From contig JAJXHK010000005.1 in assembly GCA_021639365.1 (NCBI GenBank), forward strand, positions 8,183 through 72,182: DNA of 64,000 bases, read 5' to 3'. Below, piece after piece: positions 50,028-58,743 of the stretch (positions are counted from its first letter, which is position 1; each line of letters opens with the position of its first letter). Position numbers and translations under genes: made by a program. This stretch comes from Collinsella aerofaciens. GTDB taxonomy: Bacteria; Actinomycetota; Coriobacteriia; Coriobacteriales; Coriobacteriaceae. A model generated the notes under the pieces. That model had not been told where the DNA came from, made no database searches, and saw only the letters and a program-made list of their open reading frames with translations.

Positions 50028-52841
50028 TTACCCCGTGTTCTGCAATCCTGCCGAGACGCCGGTCACAGTCGAAAGAATCAGGCTCATGTACTCGGCCTTC
50101 TTCTCCTCTGCCATCTCGTCCTGGTTCATACGCACCTCGCGAAGGGCGCGGACCTGGGCGATGGACAGGGCGTCGACGTAGGGGTTACGCACGCGGACGG
50201 CACAGCCGAGCACGCGACGACGCTGCAGCGGCCATTCATCACCGACGATGGCAAGGACCCACTTACGGGTGAGCTGCATCTCGGTAAAGACCTTCTCGGA
50301 CAGATCCTGGCGATCGCCCAGGTGCAGATACATCTTGGCGATGCGCTGGTCGGTCTTGGCGATCGACATCTCGATGTTGTCGATAAAGGTGCGGAAGAAC
50401 GGCCACTCCTGGTAGGCAGCCTTAAGCTGGTCAAGGTCGCCCAGCTGCTCGCAGGCGGTGCCCAGGCCGTACCAGGCGGCCAGATTGATGCGCGCCTGGC
50501 TCCAGCTGAAGATCCACGGAATGGTACGCAGGTCGTCGAGCGACTTGGCACCCAGGCCGCGCTTGGCGGGACGCGAGCCGATCGGCAGCAAACCGACCTC
50601 GGTCAGCGGCGTCACGGTCGAGAACCACGGTGTAAAGTCCTCGGTGTTCAGCAGGTCCAGATAGCGCTCGTGGCTTGCGGCGTTGAGCTTCTCGGCCATA
50701 TCCCAGAACTTCTGCGTGGTCTCGGTGTTGGTCTTCTCGACACTCGGGGCCGACTGCAAAAGCGTTGCGGCGGCAACGGACTCAACATGGCGCTGAGCCA
50801 GCGTGCGGTTGCCGTAACGGGCAAAGATGACCTCGCCCTGCTCGGTGAGCTTAAAGAAGCAGTTGACCGAACCCTTGGGCTGCGCCAGCACGGCCTTGTT
50901 GGCCGGGCCGCCGCCACGGCCCACGGCACCGCCGCGACCGTGCATGAGCACCAGGTCGATATCGTTCTTCTCGGCCCACTTGGCAATGCGCTCCTGCGCG
51001 GAGTGCAGCGCGAGCATGGCCGTGGTAGGACCGGCATCCTTGGAGGAGTCGGAATAGCCCAGCATGACCTCCATGCGGCGGTTGGTCTGGGCAAGGCGCT
51101 TTTGCACCACGGGCAGCGTAAGCATCTGGTCGAGCACGTCGACGCAGCCCTCGAGGTCCTCGAGCTGCTCAAACAGCGGGATCACGTCGAGCTCGGGGAC
51201 ATCCTCCTCGTGTGCAAAGGACAGGTGGGCAAGCTCAAAGACGTCGGCCACATGCTGGGCGCTCTTGGTGAACGAGATGATGTAGCGGTGCGCCATCTTC
51301 TTGCCGTAGCGCTTTTGGATGGAACCGATGGCACGGAAGGTATCGATGACCTCGCGCGTCATGGGCTGCAGGTCGCCATGGATACCGTTCTCGTGGATAT
51401 CCTTGAGGGCGCGGGCATGCACCACGGAGTGCTGACGGAACTCCATCTCGACCATATGGAAGCCGAAGGACTCGACCTGCCAGATGATGGTCTGGACCGG
51501 GCCGTAGGCGGCACGGACGGCACCGCAGGCAGCCAGCGAGCGCTGGACGACGCGCAGATCCTCCAGGAACTCATCGGCGCTGTGGTACATGGTGTCGGTG
51601 ATACGGCGCACGGTGGCGTTCAGTCGGTCTGCCATGACGAGCATGACGGCGCGATGCGGCTCGTGCTCGGAGATCAGCTCGGCGCGGGCCGTGTACTGGG
51701 TGCTCATCTCGACCTGATGGTTCCACAGGTTGATGAGCTCGGCAGACGGCTTGCTGTAGGTGGCCTCGAGCGTGAGGTTGCGGCCGATGCGGCGGCACTT
51801 GTCCTCGAGCTTGAGCACCATGTGGGTGAAGTACTTGGCGGCGACCTCACGGCTCACCTTGGCGGTGACGTTGGGGTTACCGTCGCGGTCGGAACCGATC
51901 CAGCTGCCGGGATGGAAGAACGCCGGGCACAGCGGCGGCACGGTACCGGCCTTGTCGCCCAGCACCCAGTCGTCAAAGCGACGATAGATAACGGGGATGA
52001 CGTCGAACAGCGTGTTATCGAAGATGTCGATGATGGTATCGGCTTCCTCGACCGGCGTGGGCTTCTTGAGCGCGATGGGGCTCGTACGCACCAGGGCGTC
52101 AATCTCCTGCAGCATATGGCGCTCGTTCTCCACCAGGTCGGAGCCGCCCAGACGCGGACGCTCCTCCAGCAGGTTGGAGATACGGCGAATCTTGCCCTCG
52201 ACGGCCTTGCGACGGGCCTCGGTGGGATGCGCGGTAAAGACGGGATGGAACTCAAGCTTGCCGAGCAGCTCGTTGGCGCCCTCGACGCCCAGCTCATTCA
52301 CCAGCTGGTGATAAGCGACGGTGAGCTCGTTGGCGGGATCGACCTCGGTATCGGTCGACGCACCGGCCTCGCGCTCGCGCAGCTGCGCCACACGGTAGTT
52401 CTCCTCCGACAGGTTTGCCAGGTGGAAGAAGCTCGTAAAGGCGCGAACGATGACCTGCTGCTTATCGAGCGGCAAGCTGTCGATCAGATCGACGACCTCA
52501 CGGAATGCCACGGCGGTGGACTCGTCGGCGGTGGGCACGCCCTGCTCGTCGACGGCCTCGTCGGCAGCGCGGGTACCGGGGTTGCCGGCATTGGCCACAA
52601 TCTCGGCCGACAGGATCTTGTCGAACAGGTCCGCGATCTCAGGATCATACTCGCTAAGCACACGACGCTCCAGGCGCAGGAACAGCGCCAGATTGTCGCG
52701 CAGCTCCTCAGGGATCTCGATCTCGGCGAGACGCTCCCTGGACTCGGCATTCGAGCCGATTCGGTTAACGAGGCGGTTGACCACGGCAGCGACGCGCGCC
52801 GCGGCTTCGGGTACAGACTGGTTGCTTAGGTTCTCAGCCAC
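50028..52841 (-). CDS. ppc: Phosphoenolpyruvate carboxylase
   Basis: 937 residues, normal length. The GTG at 52841 with GGGAGG at 4-base spacing is preferred over the ATG at 52853, whose AAGGAGG is only 1-2 bases away. Catalytic motifs: VFTAHPTEARR (His), SDSSKDAG (Lys) and HGRGGAVGRGGGP (Arg). PEP is fixed with bicarbonate to oxaloacetate, replenishing the partial TCA pathway. The C terminus ends in QNTG, the normal end of the family. The 127-bp palindrome lies downstream. Confidence 0.96.
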   Translation of the reverse strand: MAENLSNQSVPEAAARVAAVVNRLVNRIGSNAESRERLAEIEIPEELRDNLALFLRLERRVLSEYDPEIADLFDKILSAEIVANAGNPGTRAADEAVDEQGVPTADESTAVAFREVVDLIDSLPLDKQQVIVRAFTSFFHLANLSEENYRVAQLREREAGASTDTEVDPANELTVAYHQLVNELGVEGANELLGKLEFHPVFTAHPTEARRKAVEGKIRRISNLLEERPRLGGSDLVENERHMLQEIDALVRTSPIALKKPTPVEEADTIIDIFDNTLFDVIPVIYRRFDDWVLGDKAGTVPPLCPAFFHPGSWIGSDRDGNPNVTAKVSREVAAKYFTHMVLKLEDKCRRIGRNLTLEATYSKPSAELINLWNHQVEMSTQYTARAELISEHEPHRAVMLVMADRLNATVRRITDTMYHSADEFLEDLRVVQRSLAACGAVRAAYGPVQTIIWQVESFGFHMVEMEFRQHSVVHARALKDIHENGIHGDLQPMTREVIDTFRAIGSIQKRYGKKMAHRYIISFTKSAQHVADVFELAHLSFAHEEDVPELDVIPLFEQLEDLEGCVDVLDQMLTLPVVQKRLAQTNRRMEVMLGYSDSSKDAGPTTAMLALHSAQERIAKWAEKNDIDLVLMHGRGGAVGRGGGPANKAVLAQPKGSVNCFFKLTEQGEVIFARYGNRTLAQRHVESVAAATLLQSAPSVEKTNTETTQKFWDMAEKLNAASHERYLDLLNTEDFTPWFSTVTPLTEVGLLPIGSRPAKRGLGAKSLDDLRTIPWIFSWSQARINLAAWYGLGTACEQLGDLDQLKAAYQEWPFFRTFIDNIEMSIAKTDQRIAKMYLHLGDRQDLSEKVFTEMQLTRKWVLAIVGDEWPLQRRRVLGCAVRVRNPYVDALSIAQVRALREVRMNQDEMAEEKKAEYMSLILSTVTGVSAGLQNTG

Positions 52842-53005
52842 GTTTCCTCCCATTCCTCCTTCTATGCACGTAACATGCGGTATTCATTATAGGCGCTTGA
52901 GAAATACTTTCGACACTGATTGCGCTTTACCACACAAAAGTATTTTCTGTATTGCAAGGGTTTTTGCTCTAAATGGTCGTATTTCTCGGTGGACGGCATA
53001 CACAA

Positions 53006-53041
53006 ACGGGGGCATTCCGCATAAATGCGAAACACCCCCGT
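53006..53041 (-). terminator. Terminator of hisS
   Basis: ACGGGGG and CCCCCGT enclose an inner CGCAT/ATGCG stem; TTTGTG follows on minus. About 60 bases after the hisS stop. Confidence 0.65.
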
Positions 53042-53098
53042 AACAATCGCTCGCAATGGACGAGACACTCAAGCGGGTCCGCAGCTCAAAAAGATGCG

Positions 53099-54412
53099 CT
53101 ACAGGCGCTCGCGAACCGCCTCGACGACGTTGGCCAGATCGGCAAGGACCTCTTCATGGCTCTCCATGTCGCGCACCTTGACCTTGCCGGCGGCAAGCTC
53201 GTCGCCGCCCAAGACCAGGATGAGCTTGGCACCCACCTTATCGGCCTGCTTAAACTGGGCCTTGAGCGAACGGCCCTGATAGTCGGCCTCGGTCACGATG
53301 CCTGCGGCGCGAAGCTCCTGCGTAATGGCAAAGACGTTCTGGCGCAGCTCCTTGCCGGCGTTGGCGACATAGACGCACGGGGCCTCCTCGGCACCCAAGT
53401 CGTTACCAAAGGCCTGAAGGGCCAGCAGGGCGCGCTCAAAACCGACAGCAAAGCCGACACCTGCCGTGGGCTTGCCGCCCTCGAGCTCGACCAAGCCGTC
53501 ATAGCGACCGCCGCCACCAATGGAACCGACGCCGGCGCCGGGAGCCTCGACCTCAAAGACGGTACGGGTGTAGTAGTCCAAGCCGCGCACCAAGGTGGGG
53601 TCCTCAACATACTCGATACCCGCCGCATCCAAATAGCGCTTGACCTGCTCGTAGTGCTCGCGGCACTCGTCGCACAGGTTGTCACCCATCAGCGGGGCGT
53701 CGGCCATGATCTCGCGGCAGTGGTCGTTCTTGCAGTCGAAGGCGCGCAGCGGGTTGAGCTCGGCGCGCTCGCGGCACTCGTCGCACATCTCGTCGGCGTG
53801 ATCGAGGATAAACTGCTTGACCTGCTCGCGGTAAGCCGGACGGCACTGGGCGTCACCCATCGAGTTGATGAGCAGACGGAGCTTGGAAAGGTCGAAGCCC
53901 AAGCGCTTGTAGAACTCCATGAGCATGATGATGCACTCGGCGTCTGCCGCCGGATCGGGAGCGCCGAGCCACTCGATGCCCACCTGATGGAACTGGCGCA
54001 GGCGGCCCTTCTGGGGACGCTCGCCGCGGAACATGGCCTCGGCGTAGTACGCCTTAAACGGCGTGGAGCCCTGAGGCACCAGGTTGTTCTCCACGACGGC
54101 GCGCACCACACCGGCCGTGCCCTCGGGACGAAGCGCCAGACGCTGCTTGGGCTTGAGCTTGGTGTCGGTGCCCTCGGCAAAGACGCGCTCCAGGTTGGCG
54201 CCGCTAAAGACGCGGAACATCTCCTTGCGCACGACGTCGGTCGACTGGCCGATGCCGTGGACAAAGACGTCCACCTGCTCGATCGCGGGCGTCTCGATGG
54301 GCTTAAAGCCAAACGGCTCGAATACGCCGGCAGCAATCTGCTGCATCTTTTGCCAGGCGCGCATCTCGGCGCCGATAAGGTCGCGGGTTCCCTCCGCCTT
54401 CTGTGCCTGCAT
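53099..54412 (-). CDS. hisS: Histidyl-tRNA synthetase
   Basis: 437 residues from ATG 54412 (AAAGGTG); codons before it are not part of a normal N terminus. Class II motifs: GTRDLIG at the start, motif 2 FRGERPQKGRLRQFHQ, HisA LVRGLDYYTRTVFE, GGGRYDGL and motif 3 GFAVGFERALLAL. A C-terminal anticodon domain follows (about 340-437). A Cys-rich insert (CDECRERAELNPLRAFDCKNDHC...CDEC) lies before the HisA motif and may bind zinc; many bacterial HisRS have it. It attaches histidine to its tRNA. Confidence 0.97.
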   Translation of the reverse strand: MQAQKAEGTRDLIGAEMRAWQKMQQIAAGVFEPFGFKPIETPAIEQVDVFVHGIGQSTDVVRKEMFRVFSGANLERVFAEGTDTKLKPKQRLALRPEGTAGVVRAVVENNLVPQGSTPFKAYYAEAMFRGERPQKGRLRQFHQVGIEWLGAPDPAADAECIIMLMEFYKRLGFDLSKLRLLINSMGDAQCRPAYREQVKQFILDHADEMCDECRERAELNPLRAFDCKNDHCREIMADAPLMGDNLCDECREHYEQVKRYLDAAGIEYVEDPTLVRGLDYYTRTVFEVEAPGAGVGSIGGGGRYDGLVELEGGKPTAGVGFAVGFERALLALQAFGNDLGAEEAPCVYVANAGKELRQNVFAITQELRAAGIVTEADYQGRSLKAQFKQADKVGAKLILVLGGDELAAGKVKVRDMESHEEVLADLANVVEAVRERL

Positions 54413-54476
54413 GGGCAAACACCTTTCTTTTGTATCGCGTCATAGGTAGTGGACATTATACGGCACAAAGCAGCAA

Positions 54477-54538
54477 CGCGGCGGCATGTCTGACCGAACG
54501 AGGGTATGGGGACTCGTTCGGCCAGACGCGCCGCCGCG
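54477..54538. repeat. Hairpin array 2, unit 1
   Basis: Outer CGCGGCGGC (54477-54485) and complement (54530-54538), inner CCGAACGAG and CTCGTTCGG; 62 bases with small mismatches. Confidence 0.75.
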
Positions 54539-54543
54539 GTTTG

Positions 54544-54607
54544 TGATCCCTTTTCCTCCGTCCCCTTCGGATCACGTGATCCCTTGGGGACGGAGGAAAA
54601 GGGATCA
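54544..54607. repeat. Hairpin array 2, unit 2, including GATCC family C copy 3
   Basis: 22-bp perfect arms (54544-54565, beginning TGATCCCTTTTCCTCC; complement 54586-54607) around a 20-base centre with GATCACGTGATC. Bases 54545-54573 match the GATCC family. Confidence 0.85.
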
Positions 54608-54618
54608 TTTCGTAGACC

Positions 54619-54680
54619 CGTGGCTGCCCTGGAAACCGAATGACGGTACGAGCATCCATTCGGCTTCCAAGGCAGCCACG
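54619..54680. repeat. Hairpin array 2, unit 3
   Basis: CGTGGCTGCC (54619-54628) and complement (54671-54680), with inner CCGAATG/CATTCGG; 62 bases, three small mismatches. Confidence 0.75.
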
Positions 54681-54715
54681 AGCAGAACAGACAAACAGGA
54701 ATAGGCAGCGACCCG

Positions 54716-56020
54716 CTACTCCCCCGCCACGCTTGCGCGCAGCTTGGCGGCGATGGGCTCCGAGGCCAGCAGGAATACGAGCATGACCACAGAACACACC
54801 AGGCACACGATCCAGGTGCTCGCAAAGGAGCCCGTGGCATCGAACAGCACGCCCGAGACAATGGCGCCCACGGTGCCGCCGACCATCTCGAGCGAGGTGA
54901 TGGTGCCCGTGACCTTGCCGAGGTCGGCCATGCCAAACTGCTTGGACGCGGCGATGGTAGGCGTGATGGTGCCCATGCACGTTCCGATACCAAAGCTCAC
55001 AGCGGCGACAATAGGACCGAGGTCCGTCGTCGGGAAGCACAGCGCCACGCAGGCGATAATGCACGCAACGGAGCCAAGGATATTGCCAAAGCGCAGGCCA
55101 AAGCGGTCATAGATCGCACCGAGCGAAATCTTGGCAATAACGACGGTGACCATGTAGACCGAAAGCACAGTACCCGCCCACATGGGATCGTGGCCGCCCG
55201 TGACGATCTTGGCGCCGTTGACGGTAACACTCGTCATGTTGGTAACCTGGTTGGGCAGGATGGCGCCATTGACCAAGCCCATAAAGAGGAAGGCGACGAC
55301 GAGCAGCCAAAATGCCGGGCTCTTCTTGATACGAGACCAGCCGACGCTAACCTCGGGGGCTGCCTTCTCGTTCTTATCACCCGTGGCAGAAGCAGACGGG
55401 TCGCCTGGGTTCTCGCCGAGCGGCTTAAGACCGATCTCGGAAGGCTTGGTGCGGAAGGAATAGGCCGTGATGGGCAGCGCCGCCACCATGCAGATAGCCG
55501 CGAGCACCAGGAAGGCGGAACGCCAGCCAACGCTCACGATGAGCGAGCTCACGATGGGAGACAGAATAGCGCCGCCAAAGCCCGAGCCCGAAAGCGCGAT
55601 GGAGATGGCAAGGCCTCGCTTGGCCGTAAACCAGTTGGCGGTCACTAGGCTGATGAGCAGGCGGGTCGAGGCCACGGCGAAGCAGCCCGAGACGGCAAAG
55701 AGCACGTAGACCTGCCAAAGCTCGCCCACAAAGCTCATGCCGACAAGCACGGCAGAGGTGGCGATAACGGTGAGGGAGCCCAAAACGCGGCCGCTCACCT
55801 TATCGGCGACATGGCCGATCACAAGCGAACCCACAACGCTCACCACGGTGGAGATGGCATTGGAAATGTTGTACTGCGCAAGTGAAATGCCCAGATCGCT
55901 GACGATCAGCGGCTGAAACAGGCTCATGCAGTTGACGAAAATCGTGTAGCACGTGGCCATGATCACAAAGCCAGAGGCCACCACGAGCCAGCCGGGGAAG
56001 AACTTACGCTGCTGGGACAT
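54716..56020 (-). CDS. MFS transporter of the oxalate/formate antiporter (OFA) type
   Basis: 434 residues with about twelve membrane segments. MSQQRKFFPGWLVVASGFVIMATCYTIFVNCMSLFQPLI and the GLAISIALSGSGFGGAIL motif fit the OFA subgroup of MFS, which exchanges mono- or dicarboxylates. A hydrophilic central loop (about 195-225) separates the halves. The substrate is not deducible; the next gene upstream is an M20 amidohydrolase and may be a partner if acyl-amino acids are imported. Start ATG 56020 with AAGGAGC upstream. Confidence 0.85.
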   Translation of the reverse strand: MSQQRKFFPGWLVVASGFVIMATCYTIFVNCMSLFQPLIVSDLGISLAQYNISNAISTVVSVVGSLVIGHVADKVSGRVLGSLTVIATSAVLVGMSFVGELWQVYVLFAVSGCFAVASTRLLISLVTANWFTAKRGLAISIALSGSGFGGAILSPIVSSLIVSVGWRSAFLVLAAICMVAALPITAYSFRTKPSEIGLKPLGENPGDPSASATGDKNEKAAPEVSVGWSRIKKSPAFWLLVVAFLFMGLVNGAILPNQVTNMTSVTVNGAKIVTGGHDPMWAGTVLSVYMVTVVIAKISLGAIYDRFGLRFGNILGSVACIIACVALCFPTTDLGPIVAAVSFGIGTCMGTITPTIAASKQFGMADLGKVTGTITSLEMVGGTVGAIVSGVLFDATGSFASTWIVCLVCSVVMLVFLLASEPIAAKLRASVAGE

Positions 56021-56060
56021 ACTGCTCCTTATTTAACAAACGAATAGCCGGCGCCGGGCG

Positions 56061-56150
56061 CCGGTAGTGCCCAAGATTGCCTTGAAAGACAAGGGCATAG
56101 GCCTTACGGCCATGCCCGCAGGCTTGAAAGGCAAGGTTGGGTGCTACCGG
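56061..56150. repeat. 90-bp nested palindrome overlapping the amidohydrolase stop codon
   Basis: Outer arms begin CCGGTAGTGCCCAA (56061) and end with TTGGGTGCTACCGG (56150), 22 of 28 pairs; an inner hairpin GGGCAT...ATGCCC is nested. The right arm contains the stop codon of the amidohydrolase (56144-56146). Confidence 0.65.
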
Positions 56151-57442
56151 TGGTCGGCGATATAGCCCAAAGCGACGGCGGTATAGGCCGCGGCACCGAG
56201 CGGCAGCTCGGCATCGTTAAAGCGCGCCTTGGGATGGTGCTGGGCAAAATGCTCATCCGTATCGGTTACAGCGGCGCCCACGGTAAAGTACGCGCTCGGG
56301 ATCTCGCTCGAGATAAGCGCAAAGTCCTCGCTCGCCATGGCGTGGAACAACGGCAGGAAGGCGGACTTGGGCAGCACCGCGCCCACGTAGCCAAGCGACG
56401 CCTGCGTCATATCGTCATCGAGTACGAGCGGGGGAACATCCGAGAGCGTCTCAATAGTCGCCGGCGTACGATAGGTCGTGGCAACGCCTTTGACGACCTC
56501 CGCGATGCGGGCCTTGAGGTGCTCCATGAGCTCGACATCGAAGCCACGCAGCGTTCCCTCGAGCACACAAGTATCAGGGATGACATTTGCGGCCTGACCG
56601 CCGGCGAACTTGCCAACGGTAAGCGCGACCTCCTTGGCCGCCGGCACTTCGCGAGCGATAAGCTCCTGAAGTGCCAGATGCACGTGCACACCCGCCGTAA
56701 TGGGGTCGATGCAGATCTCGGGGCTCGAGCCATGACCGCCCTTGCCCTGCAGCGTGATGCGGAAACCGTACACGCCCGAGAGCGCCGGACTGCCGTAAAG
56801 CACCAGGCCAAGCGGCGACTGGCTATTGACATGCATGGCAAAGGCGACCTGAGGGCGCGGGTTCTGCAGCAGACCGTCGGCGATGGCGGCGCGGGCGCCC
56901 TCAAAGGTTTCCTCGCCCGGCTGGAACAGCAGCTTAACCGTGGCGTTGGCATCAACAAGCTCAGTCTCGCGCGCTTTGAGCATACGAGCCGCACCAAGCA
57001 GCGCCGTCGCGTGCATATCGTGACCGCAAGCATGCATGCAGCCGTTGACAGAGGCAAAAGACTCGCCCGACTCTTCCGCGACGGGAAGGGCATCCATGTC
57101 ACCGCGCAGCATGATGACCGTGCCGGCCTGATCGTCCGTGCACGTACCGTTGCCCTGGGCCGCCACGGCCGCACCGGCACCGATGAGGCCCACAACACAG
57201 GAGCCGTCGACGAGCGTGGCAAACGGGATGTCCATCTCGGTCAGGCGCGCTTGGATATACGCAGAGGTCTGTGGGAGGCTATTACCCAGCTCGGGCATCT
57301 GGTGGAGATCGTGTCGCCACGCAGCGAGCTCGTCTGCAAAAGCCTGAGCTTCTGCAACAAGACCGTCACCGATAGAGGTCTGCGCCGCGGCGGTGGCCTT
57401 GGGCGCTGATTGCGGTTGAAGATCGGACAAAGCTGGTGCCAT
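56144..57442 (-). CDS. M20-family amidohydrolase (hippurate hydrolase/aminoacylase-like)
   Basis: 432 residues from ATG 57442 (GGAGGGCATC); the frame upstream is unsupported. Zinc-site motifs: MLRGDMDALPV, CMHACGHDMHATALLG and FQPGEETFEG; the dimerisation domain is at about 210-320 (KGGHGSSPEICIDPI). This subgroup removes acyl groups from amino acids, or hydrolyses hippurate or indole-acetyl conjugates. It overlaps no gene and starts 86 bases from the neighbouring transporter stop. The substrate is unknown. Confidence 0.9.
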   Translation of the reverse strand: MAPALSDLQPQSAPKATAAAQTSIGDGLVAEAQAFADELAAWRHDLHQMPELGNSLPQTSAYIQARLTEMDIPFATLVDGSCVVGLIGAGAAVAAQGNGTCTDDQAGTVIMLRGDMDALPVAEESGESFASVNGCMHACGHDMHATALLGAARMLKARETELVDANATVKLLFQPGEETFEGARAAIADGLLQNPRPQVAFAMHVNSQSPLGLVLYGSPALSGVYGFRITLQGKGGHGSSPEICIDPITAGVHVHLALQELIAREVPAAKEVALTVGKFAGGQAANVIPDTCVLEGTLRGFDVELMEHLKARIAEVVKGVATTYRTPATIETLSDVPPLVLDDDMTQASLGYVGAVLPKSAFLPLFHAMASEDFALISSEIPSAYFTVGAAVTDTDEHFAQHHPKARFNDAELPLGAAAYTAVALGYIADHR

Positions 57443-57527
57443 AGATGCCCTCCAGTATCGTTTTTGCAGCAAGCACTTTGATAGCGTAAAGTGCAAGGTA
57501 CTACTTTAAGGGCGAGGCATAAAAAAT

Positions 57528-57546
57528 GCCGCCCCGGGAGGGCGGC
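57528..57546 (-). terminator. Intrinsic terminator of the DMT transporter gene
   Basis: GCCGCCC-CGGGA-GGGCGGC followed on minus by ATTTTTTATG, 13 bases after the stop codon. Confidence 0.85.
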
Positions 57547-57558
57547 GCAACAAGTTGT

Positions 57559-58542
57559 TTACAATTGCGGGCGCGGCTTTCGACGCAAAAAATCGAAGTG
57601 AGTCTCGCTCAAGATAATCGACAGGAAGATGAGCGCGAAGCCGGCGAGCAGGCGCGAGGTGAGCGCCTCCCCCATCAGCAGCACCGAAAACAACACGCCC
57701 GAAGGGGACTCCATCGAAAGGAGCAGCGAGCCCGTCGAGGCCGGGACATGCGCCAGGCCGACGTTTTGGATGAGCAGAGCCGCGCATGTGCAGCCCACCG
57801 AGAGAAACGCCATCGCACTGATAAAGCTCGGCGTCCACACGGACAGAGGCGCTTGGGTCTCGAATAGCAGCGACGTTGCCAGGCTCAGCACGCCGTTGCC
57901 CACAAACATCCAAAACGTGATGACGTTGATGTCCATTTTGCGACCGTACTTGGCAGTCACCGCCATCTGGATGGCGAAAAAGGCCGCACCCGCCAGCGTA
58001 ATGACGTCACCAATGTTGAATTCAACGCTATCGAGTGCGACGAGGCCAATGCCCGCTAGGCACAGCAGCGCGGCACCCAAGTTGTAGCGCGTGAGCTTTT
58101 CGCCGCTCAGGAAATAGCTCGCGAACGGCACAAGGATGCAATACGTGCCCGTCAAAAAAGCATTCTTGCCCGCCGTAGTATGTGCCAGACCGACCGTCTG
58201 CAGCGCATAGGCCGCCCACATGAGCACGCCCATACTCAGGCCAACGATCAGGTTGCGAGCGTTGAGGTGCGCGATGATGCGCTTGTGGAAGACGGCAAAC
58301 ATGACCAACGCTGCGGGCAGAAAACGTACATAGAGCAGCGCGAACACCGGAATGGTGCCGAGTGCGTCCTTCATAGTGGTAAAGGAGTAGCCCCAGATAA
58401 TCGCCACCGAAAGCAGTAGAACTTTCCAGAACAACGGCGAGCGTGCGCCGGCACCCCGGGGAATACCACCCGCGCCCAAATCCTCACGGGCTACAGGGCT
58501 ATCGGGCATGTTTTCGATTTCGTTGGCAGCGTATTGGGCCAT
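57559..58542 (-). CDS. EamA/DMT-family transporter
   Basis: 327 residues from ATG 58542 (GAGGATG upstream). A polar N terminus (about 1-35) is followed by ten hydrophobic segments in two EamA repeats: VAIIWGYSFTTMKDA near the start of repeat 1 and GAAFFAIQMAVTAKY and LLLSMESPSGVLFSVLLMGEALTSRLLAGFALI in repeat 2. The family exports metabolites such as amino acids or sugars. The substrate is unknown and no neighbour suggests one. Confidence 0.87.
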   Translation of the reverse strand: MAQYAANEIENMPDSPVAREDLGAGGIPRGAGARSPLFWKVLLLSVAIIWGYSFTTMKDALGTIPVFALLYVRFLPAALVMFAVFHKRIIAHLNARNLIVGLSMGVLMWAAYALQTVGLAHTTAGKNAFLTGTYCILVPFASYFLSGEKLTRYNLGAALLCLAGIGLVALDSVEFNIGDVITLAGAAFFAIQMAVTAKYGRKMDINVITFWMFVGNGVLSLATSLLFETQAPLSVWTPSFISAMAFLSVGCTCAALLIQNVGLAHVPASTGSLLLSMESPSGVLFSVLLMGEALTSRLLAGFALIFLSIILSETHFDFLRRKPRPQL

Positions 58543-58611
58543 GGAACATCCTCGCACTCAATCTGGGCGTGGTGTCCGCACGCGTATGGCTGCGTGCCGC
58601 CTCATGGTCAA

Positions 58612-58650
58612 ATAAAAACGGGACGCGCCGGACCCCCGGCACGCCCCGCT
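58612..58650 (-). terminator. Intrinsic terminator of the YhgE operon
   Basis: GC-rich stem of about 12 bp (minus strand GGGGCGTGCCGG with CCGGCGCGTCCC) followed by TTTTTATTT, about 95 bases after the downstream yhgE stop. Confidence 0.75.
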
Positions 58651-58743
58651 ACTGTAGCAACAACCGGTGTTGCATCGCAATCCAGCATAATAAAGTATCA
58701 AACTGGAAGATCTCGATGTTCCGACGGCGTTTACCTGGCTGAA

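Larger units (their letters stand above)
54413..54715. other. Intergenic region between hisS and MFS gene: hairpin array
   Basis: 303 bases with three successive hairpins and no gene. Confidence 0.7.

Noticed and set aside
52842..52853. ATG start of ppc at 52853
   Set aside because: AAGGAGG lies too close (1-2 bases); the GTG at 52841 has a better-spaced GGGAGG.
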